A stretch of 64,000 nucleotides of DNA from Mitosporidium daphniae. Lineage: Eukaryota > Microsporidia. Position numbers and translations under genes: made by a program. The stretch is from assembly GCF_000760515.2 (NCBI RefSeq), contig NW_013546143.1, positions 1 to 64,000 on the forward strand, in the 5' to 3' direction. The notes under the pieces are model-generated. The model was not told where the DNA came from and made no database searches. It saw only the letters and a program-made list of their open reading frames with translations. Positions within the stretch are counted from its first letter, which is position 1. Every line of letters starts with the position of its first letter. Below are positions 1 to 11,117 of the stretch, piece after piece.

Positions 1-9
1 TCCAATTTG

Positions 10-330
10 ATGTTTGAGCCTCTTTTTGATCCCCCCCTTGCCTATCAAAGGTACAAACGCGCCTTTGAAGTGGTCGCTGGGTGCTCCAGGGTTAGGCGCC
101 ATTTCTAAAAATAGATTTTGGACGTGGGGTGTGGAGGCGGACAGTTTTTGGAGTTTTTTCGAGGCCAATTGCTTTTTCCTTAGCTCAAAGAAGGGTTAGG
201 CAAAATCTACGCTGTAAAAAAATCTTATTTGAATTTTAGGGGTCATGGCAGCTGATGCAACGCTCAGCCCAATTTCAAAATACACACCAATGCTTTTATT
301 TTTGCTTTATTTTCCACTGCAGCATTAATT
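10..330 (+). CDS. Hen1-like methyltransferase, N-terminal part (incomplete model)
   Basis: Exon 1 (10-90) encodes a start Met and a FDPPLAYQRYKRAFEVV segment. A 24-nt GT-AG intron (91-114) follows, and the next exon reads ILDVGCGGGQFLEFF, the SAM-binding motif I. The F-x-PPL-x-x-QRY stretch followed by V-x-D-x-GCG is the hallmark of Hen1-type small-RNA 3'-terminal 2'-O-methyltransferases. Frame is lost at a TAG near 173. A later block around 239-320 (GVMAADATLSPISKY) could be the next exon, but the splice is unclear. I see no later Hen1 motifs, so the gene may be very short, degenerate, or another class I methyltransferase. Confidence 0.35.
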
Positions 331-394
331 TAGCATTTATGCGTCTGCCATCCAATGCCTCTTTTTGATCAATTTTTCTCGTATCTCCAGCTTT

Positions 395-717
395 AGTTTG
401 CCATATGCTCTAGAGCGCTGCATGTGGCAGCTTTTGAGTTTGAAATTTCGGCAAGGTATTCGGGAAAGATCCATTCCGATAGAATAGCTAAACCTTGGCC
501 CTTAAAAGAGGATGATGAGACCGTGGCTTCGATCATGGATAGGATGGTTCGGCAAAATTCCAAAATTTTTTCTAAATTCTTCTCCACCATTAAATGGCCA
601 GACGTTGAAAGTGAAATGTTAGATAGCTTTTCTAAGTATGCCAGGGCTTCTGATGCCGTGCAAAATGCCATGACAACTGATCTCGAAATCGGAGATAGGC
701 CCTTCAACGTGCAATAG
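395..717 (+). CDS. hypothetical 3' exon
   Basis: An open block begins right after an acceptor-like TTTAG (390-394) and runs to TAG at 715-717. It encodes about 106 residues with mixed charge and amphipathic helical character (KEDDETVASIMDRMV, SKFFSTIKWPDVESEML). It has no ATG at its start, so if real it is a terminal exon, possibly of the methyltransferase gene starting at 10. The opposite strand is also open over 393-743, and I cannot decide which strand is coding. No family recognised. Confidence 0.28.
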
Positions 718-1110
718 TAGGATATGGATTCGTCCCATCGCACCGCACTTTCCTATTGCTAAGAAGATACCAAAACATGCCTCCTCAATGGTGTGCAGAA
801 TTGCAATTAGGAAAAAGGCTACGGACACTTTTGCAGAAACTTTAGCCTCTCCACACCCTATATAGGTGAAGGGGAACAAAAATCACATACTTTTGACAAT
901 TTCTTTGTTGGAGACATGCGATCGACATTCTTTTCCATTGCACGAGCCCTTGAACGAAAAATCATACAGTTGGCATATTGACCTGGGATCCCCGTCGCAA
1001 ATGACAAAGTCCAACATCTGTCCCGACCCGTCCAAGGATGAAAACTCAAACATCTGATAGCGTTGCGATGTGGCTCCATGCGAAAGTAGCAAGCAACTGA
1101 AATGCGCCAT
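619..1110 (-). CDS. hypothetical protein, two exons
   Basis: The ATG at 1110 opens a 73-codon exon containing several cysteines (VICDGDP, SICQLY, GSCNGKEC). A 33-nt GT-AG intron (in-sense gtatgtg...tatatag, near 868-900) joins it to a second open block ending at TAA 619-621. The cysteine spacing suggests a small secreted protein, but the N-terminus is only weakly signal-peptide-like. An alternative acceptor would instead lead into the open frame 743-393. No family recognised. Confidence 0.28.
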
Positions 1111-1182
1111 GGGAGCAGAAAGCAGTAAACTTGCAGCTAAAAAAATAAATTTTCAGACACAGCAATTTTTCAAACGATCCCC

Positions 1183-4100
1183 ATGCGGCTTGGCCATTCG
1201 TCAGGCATGGCCGGCTATTGCCTGCATCGAACGGCCTCTTGGCGTGCAAAATATTCTTCACATGCTAAATCACCTTCTGAATTCTCGTTGGATGTGCTGA
1301 TGCGTGATATTGACATCTTTGGTGATGACAACTACGGTCTGCAAGGCAGGATCTCCAACTATCTCTCGTGGATGCAAACATCGGGATATGACCGCAAATC
1401 TGAAGACACCAGGCAGGCCAATTTTACAGAAAATTCACAAGACATTCAGAAATCCGATCCTCTTTCTTTGCTACGGGGAAATATGCCCCTCCGATATCAA
1501 ATCCATGGATTTCTAAACGCCGTTACGGCCCAGCAAATCACATTCGACCGGCTTGATGCCGTTCAGATTCTTGCCTATTTGCTTGCATATGACGACTCAT
1601 TTTCTGTCGGGGAACGGCTTATTCGCATCGTCCGCTCTCACGAGCAGCTGACTCGGAGTATGCATCTCTTTTCGCTGGAAGAAAAAAACGCCATCATCTA
1701 TAGAATGCTGCAACTCTCCACACAGGTCTTCCATATTGGTGTTCTCGCCTCTTTAGTGGAGCATTTCTTCCAGTGCAAGGAAAACAGAAAAGCACTCAAT
1801 TTGAATGTAAAGTCCATTGAATACCAACATCTCTCCATGGCGCGCTCCATCTTACACCTGATGGCAATCAAGGGAGCACGCCTAGATTTTCGAATCTTAA
1901 AGCTGCTACTAAGAGCATATCGCAACCATCTGGCTACTTACCTGCGTAGTGACCATGGTAGCCGCCAAAAAATTATCGTCATCCCCATTACCGAGTTCAT
2001 TGTAGGACTTGAGGCGGCCCTTGGAGCACCCCACGGCTTAAGTGCCCCCACATCTGGTGCTATAAGTGCTTCAGCATCTTTTAGAACTTTGGAATCGGTC
2101 GATGTTCCTTGTTTGGTTCTCGAAATCTTTGTGCTGCAGTTACACCTGAGGTTATCAAGCCTTGCCGATGGAATTTCAGACTCTAACCGCCTTTTCTATG
2201 ACGAGATCTCCAGTCGTATCCGACGTAAATCTTGTGTATTTGAGCATCTACGCTCGCGTCTTTGTGTACAAGCGCCACAGATTCTTTTTGAGCTCGATCC
2301 CTCCTTTGATCGGCAGCAAGCCTTTCTCTACCACCGTGCACTAGAGTTTTCCACCGGAACTGTTCCTTTTCGGTCTTGGATGGTCTTTTTGCATAAAAAA
2401 CATGATGCCAATTTTAGAGCAAAAGATGGGCATTCCGATGATGTCAGTGTCGATGGCACCACTACGTGCGAACATATTCTTGCATGCAGTCGGTTGGGCT
2501 TTCGTGCGTTGTCGGAAATTTCAGACTCTGAAGTTCGAGAGCTTATTTTTCTTGTTCTCGGGCCCAAGATTAGACCCCCCTCTTCATCAGCCATGGCAGT
2601 TTATCCACTTCTTGATATTTTGTGGACCAAGGACACCCTAGTTCCTTTAGCGCAGTCTCTTATGAATGCCATTGCTGGAGATGTACGTAAGTCTGATACA
2701 CAGCTGCGGGCCCTGCGTGGCTGGCTTGTTTTGAAGGTCTTGCAGTTTTCTTTGGAAACGCTTACCAATTCAGGACCAAATGCAAGGTATCGCCAAAAAT
2801 CAGCCCAGTCATCGATAGAACCTTCTGTGATGTTAACGGGCCCTTCTAGCTCTGGAAGTAAACTAGATGTCCTGGTAACGTGGTTTAGGCGATCCTCGTT
2901 GTACGAGGGTCCTGTGAGTTCCATACCACGCCTTCAGACGGAAAAATTTGCTGTCGATAAGTTCATCTTTTCTCTTTTCACAATTGGCGGGACTTATCTC
3001 TCGTTCGTCTCGTCAATTCTCAATCTTTCAATGGCAAAGTCGATGCGGTCATCGGCAAACTTTCTTTATCTACTCGACGCACATGCATGGATAGCAACCA
3101 TATCGCTGTTGTGGGAACGGAAAAGATACAATCCAATCGTGGACTTTTATCGGCTATTTATTGAAACAGACAACAACAACAACAGCGCGTTTTGGCTGCC
3201 TCAAGGGGGAAAGTATCTCGCTAGAGAGCACCTCTCAGAGGCTGAGATAACGGAAATTGAGGATGGCCCATCCACGGCATTTTCGCACAATGGAGTCCGT
3301 GATGTTAATGCTAGACCTAGTGTATTATTTGATGATCTTTTTCTTGATCCTCTGATAAAAGCCCATGAAGAGGAGGGAGACCCCTGCGAGCATTTGGTCG
3401 CCGTTGATAACATGTCGGGCCAAACCATTGATAGTTCGCAGTGGATCCTTTCCAGATCATACAGGATACACCATGTGATGCGGTTGTTGGACATCCTCAT
3501 CATGGCAATGGTTATAAAGAGCGAATGGCAGCTGCTTTTGGGGTTGCTCTATCGCATTAAAGAGACCCTCCCTAGGGCCATTCCAGTCTCAAAAATCGTA
3601 AACAGACTACGAAGCCACATCCCATTTATTTTGCAAAATCTTTGTGGCGGCTTCATCCTCAACGACCAGAGCCATCTGGAAACAAGGCACCCAAAAGACA
3701 GGGATTTTCAAGCAAAGCCTGAGCGTACGAAATACAATCCGAATAGGACAGTCCATCTACAGGGGGAGTATGGCACGAGAATCGAGTTTTTTCCAAGGGA
3801 GCAGCCGCAATTCCCACACAGACCTTATCTCGTCGTGCAGATTGAGCAAACCCGAGTGCCATGCACACTCCCATGCCTTCCCGATCATATGAGCATGTCG
3901 CAATTTGGAAACCTGTTGCCGCTGATCCAATGGGGCCCCTACAAACGGAGCCGCCAATTTGATCCCGGATCGCTGGCCACACGAATACCCGAGTATGTAA
4001 AGGATGTGGGGGCGTTGAGATCATATTTGAAATCCGACACAACGGTCTTTTCGGCCGACGAAATCCAAGCATTGCGATTGGTGTTGTTTACTGTCCATAT

Positions 4101-4206
4101 CAAACCCGGGTCCACAGACCATAATAGAAATGGTGCTGATGGGATCAATCTTCTAGATCACGATGGCAATAGGGTGAAGGAGCGTATATTTAGGTGGCAA
4201 CGATAA
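1183..4206 (+). CDS. large hypothetical protein (1007 aa), possibly mitochondrial
   Basis: A single uninterrupted frame of 1007 codons, the longest intronless gene of the window. The first 32 residues contain no acidic residue and several Arg, Lys and His, as in a mitochondrial presequence. The body is rich in Leu-containing helices without a catalytic motif I recognise, for example residues 110-280 and 530-760, suggesting a helical-repeat fold. It has a short Asn run (DNNNN) near residue 665. No coiled coil or transmembrane segment is evident. I cannot assign a family; a lineage-specific organellar RNA or translation factor is one possibility among many. Confidence 0.75.
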   Translation: MRLGHSSGMAGYCLHRTASWRAKYSSHAKSPSEFSLDVLMRDIDIFGDDNYGLQGRISNYLSWMQTSGYDRKSEDTRQANFTENSQDIQKSDPLSLLRGNMPLRYQIHGFLNAVTAQQITFDRLDAVQILAYLLAYDDSFSVGERLIRIVRSHEQLTRSMHLFSLEEKNAIIYRMLQLSTQVFHIGVLASLVEHFFQCKENRKALNLNVKSIEYQHLSMARSILHLMAIKGARLDFRILKLLLRAYRNHLATYLRSDHGSRQKIIVIPITEFIVGLEAALGAPHGLSAPTSGAISASASFRTLESVDVPCLVLEIFVLQLHLRLSSLADGISDSNRLFYDEISSRIRRKSCVFEHLRSRLCVQAPQILFELDPSFDRQQAFLYHRALEFSTGTVPFRSWMVFLHKKHDANFRAKDGHSDDVSVDGTTTCEHILACSRLGFRALSEISDSEVRELIFLVLGPKIRPPSSSAMAVYPLLDILWTKDTLVPLAQSLMNAIAGDVRKSDTQLRALRGWLVLKVLQFSLETLTNSGPNARYRQKSAQSSIEPSVMLTGPSSSGSKLDVLVTWFRRSSLYEGPVSSIPRLQTEKFAVDKFIFSLFTIGGTYLSFVSSILNLSMAKSMRSSANFLYLLDAHAWIATISLLWERKRYNPIVDFYRLFIETDNNNNSAFWLPQGGKYLAREHLSEAEITEIEDGPSTAFSHNGVRDVNARPSVLFDDLFLDPLIKAHEEEGDPCEHLVAVDNMSGQTIDSSQWILSRSYRIHHVMRLLDILIMAMVIKSEWQLLLGLLYRIKETLPRAIPVSKIVNRLRSHIPFILQNLCGGFILNDQSHLETRHPKDRDFQAKPERTKYNPNRTVHLQGEYGTRIEFFPREQPQFPHRPYLVVQIEQTRVPCTLPCLPDHMSMSQFGNLLPLIQWGPYKRSRQFDPGSLATRIPEYVKDVGALRSYLKSDTTVFSADEIQALRLVLFTVHIKPGSTDHNRNGADGINLLDHDGNRVKERIFRWQR

Positions 4207-4397
4207 ATCTGAATGTAACCCTAAGCTCGATGAGGAGCCATTGTTCAATGGGTGCGGAATGCCTTTGTAAATTAAACTTTAATTTGGCGCCAATCAGAAA
4301 GACCCCAGCCCTGTGGTCGCACTGCAGCACAAACAAATGTAAAGATGGCCAGAGGCCACAATTCAGCAAAACCCCATCTGCATACATCGTAATTTGA

Positions 4398-7014
4398 ATG
4401 GGCTCCATGCACGAAAGCAAGCCCACGGCCTTTGTACACCCGTCGCGCCGGAGGGAATATTTTGAAACGGAACTTCAGACCCAGGTGACTCTGAGCCCTA
4501 TTTTCGGCGCAAAGCCATTTATTGGCTGCTCTTCTGACAGCCGCCCCAGGGAGGAAAGATCAGTAGAAGAGGTGTATGGGCCCAATGGCATTCAATTGGA
4601 TGAGCCGATAAAGTTTGTAATCAGCGCATCGGAATCAGATGTGCGAACACCTACTTTGGAGGATAAAGAGCAATCTTCTCCTATTTTGTCTCCGACGAGC
4701 ACCCCTGCCCGCACATTGCGAAAAAGATATCAAATGCAGGGAAATGGAAAGGCGGACTCAAGTTGCGACCATCAACAAAAACAAAATGCCTACCAATTTG
4801 AGGATAAAATAGATTGCTCCTCCGAACTAATTGGAAGCTCTCTAGGTAAGTAAATGTTGAAAATTTGTCGGCCTTTCTTGTCTGAAAATTTGTCGGCCTT
4901 TCTTGTCTGAAAATTTTTCGGCTTTTCTTGTTTGAAATTGACTAACTGTGGTGGTAGATGAGCGACTACCTGGTGCCAAAAAAAGGATTCTGCAGGCATT
5001 CCAATCATCCATAAAGTCATTTTCCACACAAATCACGGACAGCTTGATACAAACAAAAGGATTGCTGCCGCTGCCGTTGAACAACGAATATTTTGAAGAA
5101 ATTTCGTGTGCACCGATCGACCCATATTCGGTGGTCGAATACGACATGGATTTGGAAGGTATGCTGCGAATCTTGTCTTTAGATGCGGAATGGCTTCGAC
5201 TTTACAACGAGCAACATGCAGACGCAAAGGCGTATACATTTACCGAGAACGACTTTGAGGCTGCCATTGATGCATTTGAAAAAGAGTGGCATTCGCTGGT
5301 AAGTTTTTTTTACAAGCCCTAGATAAATCCGTTAATCCTAAAGGAAGAGTTCAACACCGAAGTGTCAGACGATTCTTGTTGCGATGTCTGTGGATCTCCA
5401 GACGCGTCGAATGCAAACGCGATAATATTTTGTGACCGATGTGACATGGCCGTCCACCAGGAATGCTACGGGGTGCCTAGTATTCCAGAGGGAAGATGGC
5501 TATGCACCAAGTGTGGACTGATTCCAAATTCCATTGTCAACTGCACGCTGTGCCCGCATTATGAAGGTGCCATCAAACCCACTGACGACGGAGGTTGGGC
5601 ACACATAGCTTGTGCACACTATATTGAAGAGACCGGGTTTTCAAACGAAACGTATTTGGAGCCGATCACTGGAATTTCGCAGATTTCCCCGGCAAGGTTG
5701 AAGCTAAAGTGCTTTCTTTGCAAAATCAAACACGGGGCACCGATCCAATGCTCTTCAAAACATTGTAATGTTTCGTTCCACGTAAGATGTGCGCAACTGG
5801 CAAACTTGAGCATGGATTATATGCATAAACGCACATATTGCCCTAGACACACTCCAAACGGCCAAAAAGATAGGACTTTTAATGGGATCGAACTCAACGC
5901 ACAAGGTACAATGCCAACTGAACCGATACAAACGGTTAACCACCAATATTTTGTTCCCAAAGGCTTCAAAGTTGAAGGTGCATCATCAGAAACCCTGCCC
6001 ACTCTGGTTCCAAACATAGCCGAAAAAAATGAACAACCAAACAGTGAGCCTATTAAGATTTCGCAGATGCCACCTGTATCTCCAGAAGTTATTTTTTCCA
6101 GAATTAGAAATGGCGAGCCATGGAAGCACGATTCGAACAAGTTTCCGTGGAAAAAGGTATCAACGGAGTCTTCCCATCAATTTGAGCATTTTTTGAGGTC
6201 CGTAGCAAGATATTGGTCGCTTAAAAGAGACTTCAAGGGGGTGTCCTTGATTCGACGATTGTATCTTGAAAATTCAAGCCCCTCAAGTTCACTGTCCGAA
6301 GATGTTTTGGAAGAAATTACACAAAGGTTGAGGGGCGTCCGATTTCAACTTGAAATGATCAGGAGCCTAGTTGAGCTCAACAAAAGGCTGTTTGAATTGA
6401 AGCTAAAAGATTTGCAGCAAATAGGACGCATTTCAAACTTACTGCGAGTGCCCACTTATCATGAACAGAAAGACGTGTTGCAAAAGTTAAAGTCCATTGA
6501 TAAGCAAAAATATTTTCGAGAACCCGTATCGGTTGAGTATGCGCCAGACTATTTGGATATTATAGAAAATCCGATGGATTTTGCAACGATCGAGTTCAAG
6601 TTAACGACAGGAAAATATCTGCAAAAGGCTCAATTGCTAATACCCTCAACAAGCAAAGATTCTGTGCATCAACAAATTTCATCTGCGGCATGGGAACTAT
6701 TCAAAAAAGATTTTGACCTCATCTGCTTTAATGCAACGACATACAATGGCCCCAAAACAAGATGGTACAAGGCAGCACAAAATCTAAACGCCCTTGGGAC
6801 GCCTCTCATTGAGCAAAGGCAGAAGGCCTCTTTGTGTTTCCTCAAAGAGGCCATAGATTGGATGCAAAGCCCCATTTCAGAGTATTTGCAAGTTTTGTGC
6901 CACCAGTTGTGCCCCTATTCCAAGCTGCCAATAGAAGAGCTTTTTGATGAACAAAAATATGGCAGCTCCTATAAAAAAAGCAATCCCTACTCGCTGATTG
7001 ATGTGGAATACTAG
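4398..7014 (+). CDS. NTO1: NuA3-type PHD-bromodomain protein (Nto1/BRPF family)
   Basis: Exons 4398-4845, 4958-5298 and 5323-7014 give 826 aa. Order of domains: charged N-terminus; PHD finger (CCDVCG...FCDRCDMAVHQECYG...WLCTKC, about residues 278-330); zinc knuckle and extended PHD (CTLCP...GWAHIACAHY...CFLCK...SFHVRCAQ); basic linker; C-terminal bromodomain (EYAPDYLDIIENPMDF...CFNATTYN). This PHD-zinc knuckle-PHD plus bromodomain order is that of Nto1/BRPF scaffolds, which hold MYST acetyltransferases on methylated histone H3. Intron 2 is 24 nt, while intron 1 is 112 nt and contains three 25-nt tandem copies. The stop lies 6 bp before the convergent Mrs6 stop. Confidence 0.9.
4860..4934 (+). 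repeat. three 25-nt tandem repeats inside an intron
   Basis: Units 4860-4884, 4885-4909 and 4910-4934 share the pattern AAAATTTGTCGG then CCTTTCTTGTCTG; units 1 and 2 are identical and unit 3 has a few T substitutions. They fill most of NTO1 intron 1 (4846-4957). Removing them would leave about 37 nt, a normal intron size here. The branch-like GACTAAC lies downstream at about 4940-4946. Confidence 0.9.
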
Positions 7015-7020
7015 CGACGC

Positions 7021-8337
7021 TCAACCGAAAATGTCTTTGTGCGGCCGCCTAAATAGCACACCGCCCAACGTATCCCTATTTAAGTCCTCTATTTTGAGAC
7101 ATTCGCTGACAAAGCACAACATGGTGTTGAAAGGTCCCTTTTGCCAAACATACACCAAAACTAAACATGTAACTTGGAAAAAATCGCCAAACTTGTCTCT
7201 GCAGGTGTGCAGCCCGTCGCTGATCCGAGACACAGAACATTGATCACCGTTCCATGATACAGAGAGGATGCAAAGCAAGCCCCATTGTGCATGCTTGGAA
7301 TGGGCACATTTGCTGTTGACGAGCAGGAAAGAACCAAGGCAGCGCAAGATGCATCCGCACAAATCGGTTCCGCTAAAGCGGACGCGGCCAAAGTGTTGGA
7401 GCGGAGAGTCCAGTGTGATTCTGAATCTTGAAGGACCGAAAATTGACAACTGTCGTTTTCCATTTGAACGAAATTGGATATTGATGCGTTCAAGATGATA
7501 GTAGATCCAAAAACACATGCTTTCCTAAAAACACGCTCAAATGTGTACCACGTACCTTATGAAGACCTGTAAAATTTCAAAATTCGAGTGTTGAGGAAAT
7601 AGCATTGGAGAAGTTGGCGTGCATGCTTTTCCAATCACATCATTTCCATCGTGCTCCTCGTCATCAATGTCAGAACAGGAGGGATGGAAGCGACCAATCG
7701 CCGATTTAAATTTCTGGAGGCGACTTTTAATGGTCTCATCGCTTGCGTTCTCTGCCTCCAAGGCTGAAGCGAAATTGCAATATCCAAAAAGAACCATTTC
7801 ACGAAATAAAGGGTCAAACGTGGAAAGCGTTTCCATAGACAGCGTTTCAACTTGATCCAATATGCGCATGAAGGATCTTTTTTTGAGCAGCGAAAAGGAG
7901 CGGTCCGAAAACACATCTTCTTTCGAAAGTGGAAGCTACAATCAACCCCAATGCCAACGAACCTTATAATGGCGGCCCTCAAACAAATAATAAAGCGGCT
8001 TGACCTCGATCATCGACAAATAATCGGAAGAAATTTTCAGCTCAATGCAGGAATCGACAACAGGGTGCCTTGTTCCCAGCGGACATGCGCCAAAATCAAT
8101 CAAAATGCTCTGAGCCTGCGGGGAGCACCACGACTTCTCGATTTGGATAGTTGAAATATCACAATCAGATGAATGGATTTCTTGCAGAGACCGGGCACAA
8201 TCCACGCTCCCGCCAAAAAAGGGGCTTTTCTCGACCATTAGAACCTTTTTGCCAGCCGCAGCTTGCACGGCAGCATTGATGCACGTTGACAAGCTTGTAG
8301 AATCAAAGAGCACATCAATGGATTCCCTTGTGTTCAT
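7021..8337 (-). CDS. MRS6: Rab escort protein (REP/Mrs6)
   Basis: Exons (sense order) 8337-7963, 7935-7556, 7524-7167 and 7137-7021 give 409 aa, with introns of 27, 31 and 29 nt. Residues 1-60 form a degenerate GDI/REP dinucleotide-binding start (KVLMVEKSPFFGGS). LPLSKEDVFSDRSFSLLKKRSFMR matches the REP block before helix D. FIRKACVFGS and LVLSCSST correspond to conserved C-terminal REP segments. REPs present newly made Rab GTPases to geranylgeranyltransferase and to membranes; the family also includes GDI, but the gene matches REP better. The last intron and C-terminus are the weakest part of the model. Divergent from COA6 with a 36-bp gap. Confidence 0.8.
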
Positions 8338-8373
8338 TGCAGTTAAAATTTTCTTAAATTTTAATTTTATTTT
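8338..8373. promoter_or_regulatory. 36-bp AT-rich divergent promoter, MRS6/COA6
   Basis: The whole interval between the two start codons. It contains TTAAAATTTTCTTAAATTTT followed by AATTTTATTTT up to the COA6 ATG. The AAATTT/TTAAATTTTAA core recurs at most start codons in this window, so it is the best candidate for the core promoter element. Confidence 0.5.
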
Positions 8374-8664
8374 ATGACCCCAGAAAAGGACTTGGAAACT
8401 TGTCCGGCTGCGTCACGATTGCCACGTAGTCGTGGCAGCTCATATAATAGAGAGGAAAGGGATAAATGCTGGAAATCCAAGGAACGCTACTTTGAATGTC
8501 TTGATAAAAAGGGCGATGCCAATTGTGGGGGTGAATATGAAGAGTTTTCCAAGCGGTGCCCAGAAGTGTGGGTTAATTATTTTGTTTCCAAACGAACATA
8601 CACGATCCGAATGGAGGAGGCCAAAAAACGGCTGGAAGAAGAAATTTCAAAATCTACAAACTGA
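8374..8664 (+). CDS. COA6: cytochrome c oxidase assembly factor 6 (Coa6)
   Basis: An intronless 96-aa protein. The middle reads DKCWKSKERYFECLDK...NC...FSKRCPEVWVNYFVSKR, the twin-cysteine CHCH arrangement (C-x9-C and C-x10-C type) of Coa6, which handles copper delivery to Cox2 in the mitochondrial intermembrane space. The length fits the family. The C-terminal tail is a charged helix. Its presence supports a functional complex IV. Confidence 0.92.
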   Translation: MTPEKDLETCPAASRLPRSRGSSYNREERDKCWKSKERYFECLDKKGDANCGGEYEEFSKRCPEVWVNYFVSKRTYTIRMEEAKKRLEEEISKSTN

Positions 8665-8830
8665 GTGGTAGCAACGTTGGGCTGCATAAATGTGTTACAT
8701 GACTATTCCTGTTTATTATTGGATTTACTGAGGCCCATTAAAAGATACCATAATTCACTGCGCGCGTATCACAGTTAGAAACATGTGTGCGGCAAGTTAT
8801 ATTTGGAAAAGGCTAACGAAAGAGAAAAGG

Positions 8831-10285
8831 CTAATGCACATACTGTTGACGCTTGATCAGCTCACATTCGCCTCCATTTTCAAAGTTGACTCTATATGTG
8901 TACAAGGAGCCCGAATAGGTTGCAACCACAAGCAAGTTACTGGTAGCGTTGGAAGGGTTAGCTCTTACTTGACAATGGCGCATATTACCCTTCGTGTCTT
9001 TTCCGGGATTTTGGCATATGCAAAGTGCCTTTCTGGCTCCAAGGCATCATTGATTGTCGATGGCAAAAGAGAGCCGATCACGCTACGGAGGGGTTAGAAA
9101 AAAGTCAATTGAAACCCGGAAGATGCCGAAAAAGAGCCACATCCACTGCTTGTAAATGGCAACAAGCGGAAAATGTGAATCGTGTCTGATTCCTCAGACG
9201 CCGCCACGAGAAAAGTAGAGTTCTGAGAGAAAGACAAATAGGTAATGGATATGGGAAACGAGCCTCTTCGGAATTGATACCGACAAATCCCGTCTGGAAG
9301 GCTAAATATCCTAATGATTGTGCCCTATGAGAAATGGGGAGGCAAGTCTCGATTACCTTGTCAGAGGCGGTGGCTATCAGATTCCCAGAAGTATTAAACT
9401 TTACATAAACTAATGGAGATTTGTGCGCCTGAACTATTTTTAACGCTGGTTTTGGCTTGCATGCGTCAGAGGTTGTCGCGTTCACGGGCTCCGAAGCAAA
9501 CGCGTCATAAACCAGCAGATCTCCGGGCGAAGATATGTCTGGAATTGCGAAATATGGCTCTTCCGAATTTGGAGATAAGCTGACGATGTGTCTTCCCGTG
9601 GAAACCTGCAACGTGGGCAGCAAGACACCGTCGTCTGTCGGCTCTTTGCCTTCGCCCGACGAAACTGCGGTGAAGGAAAAGGATGACGATGGAATGGTCA
9701 AATAAAATAGCTTTGCCATCGTGGACATGTCGTAAATAAAGACTTGGCCATCACAATTGACCAACAGCCTTTTTCTGTTCATTTGGACGTGAAAGATGGT
9801 CGATGGAAATCGCAGGTCATACATAACAGAACCGTGCTTTGTATTGATCAGAGAGAGCGTTCTGGCGCTGGAAAGGGCGCCTAGCCAAGAAAGCACAGAT
9901 TGCGTACCTTTTGGAATGGAATTAGATGGGCCGCCACCAAGGGGCAGCTCGGTTTCGCTCGAACCCCGGGGCGACGTGAGGCGGAGACGGCCGTCTCCAA
10001 GCCCAACGACGCCGATCATGCTTGTACAAAAGAGCATGGATACGATTCTGGCGCCGCTTTCCCGATTGTCGTCTTGAGGTAAACCATTTGTGCACACATG
10101 CTTACCAAGGTAATCGTAGCACAGGGAAAGCGGATCGCAATTGAAGATTTTAAACCCGTGCGTGGTGCCGACTGCCAAGCATCTGCAGGTAAGCTATGAA
10201 TGACAGCATACGATAGGTCCTGGTTGAATTCGAGCCACAGGATCATCTCATTTGTGAAGGACGAGGAGCAGGAAGAATCACCCAT
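8831..10285 (-). CDS. ATG18: PROPPIN WD-repeat autophagy protein (Atg18/WIPI)
   Basis: Exons (sense order) 10285-10212, 10182-9357, 9324-9116, 9082-8969 and 8939-8831 give 443 aa; introns are 29, 32, 33 and 29 nt. The N-terminal blade reads [23 protein letters not shown], and blade 5 has [19 protein letters not shown] followed by the lipid-binding FRRG motif (Q-FRRG-S). The C-terminus has [21 protein letters not shown] and [13 protein letters not shown], all diagnostic of PROPPINs. The FRRG motif binds PI3P and PI(3,5)P2 on the phagophore and vacuole. The extreme C-terminus could end in either of two ways because a further GT-AG pair overlaps the stop. Confidence 0.92.
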
Positions 10286-10333
10286 CGTAAAAATGATCAA
10301 ATTTTACATTTAAAATTTCAGCTGCTTCGTACA

Positions 10334-10919
10334 ATGTGGCATGCATGTGCAATAAAATTTACTTTTTGCATCGCCATCAGAATGACATCGATACTTTATT
10401 ACATTAGCCTTCCCGTGTACTGGATCTTTGGAATCCTCTACCCAATCTATCAGTCGTACAAAGCCGTCGAGGCCAGAGGCATTGCGGAGACCGCGCTAGG
10501 TACATATTTGTCACTTTTTTCCAGATGAATCGACCCAGGGAATCAGCGCTCAAAAGTCGACGGGTGGCGTTTCCCATTGGGTCAACTTTTGGATAGTCTC
10601 GAACCTGATGCATCTGATCACTGGAATTCTGGAGCATGGAAGCCCGGAAAACATGCCTGCTTTCTACATTATCTTTAAAATGGTTGCATTGGTGTATCTT
10701 CCTCTTGCCGAATCCGATTTGTCCGGAAAGTTTCTCGAATGCTGCGTGACGCCATTCTTTAAACCGCTTGTGCCGGAAATCGATTCTGCCTTCAACGATG
10801 TAATGAATGAACTCACCACAAAATCATCCAAGCTCTTCGACATGGCCAAAACAAAAGCATCTGCAAAAAGAGGGGCGCTTCCAAGGAAGCCATCTCCCCC
10901 CGCTCCATCTTCTAGCTAA
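10334..10919 (+). CDS. YOP1: Yop1/REEP family ER-shaping protein
   Basis: Exons 10334-10499 and 10525-10919 (25-nt intron) give 186 aa. The TB2/DP1/HVA22 domain is seen as ILYPIYQSYKAVEARGI then SHWVNFWIVSNLM...FYIIFKMVALVYL...KFLECCVTPFF. These are paired hydrophobic hairpins that curve tubular ER. The C-terminal tail is basic and Ser/Pro-rich. The ATG at 10381 is an alternative start that would remove the first 15 residues. Head-to-head with ATG18 with a 48-bp spacer. Confidence 0.82.
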
Positions 10920-11117
10920 ATCAATAAAAGTTTGTAGGAATTGACTCTCACAGCGGGCCCAAATTACGTCTCAACCCCTTTGCGTTACAAGCAATTGCCA
11001 ATGATTGCACATCAATGGATGGCTGCTTGGGGTGGCCGCGGGAATTTCCCATCCATCCATCGATTGATGGTGGGTTACCATTTCAGGCTTTGTTGTCCGA
11101 TTGATTTTTCAAATGTT

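Noticed and set aside
619-1110. Assignment as an NPC2/ML-domain protein
   Set aside because: Some cysteine spacing looked similar, but the pattern breaks after the first exon and the splice is uncertain.
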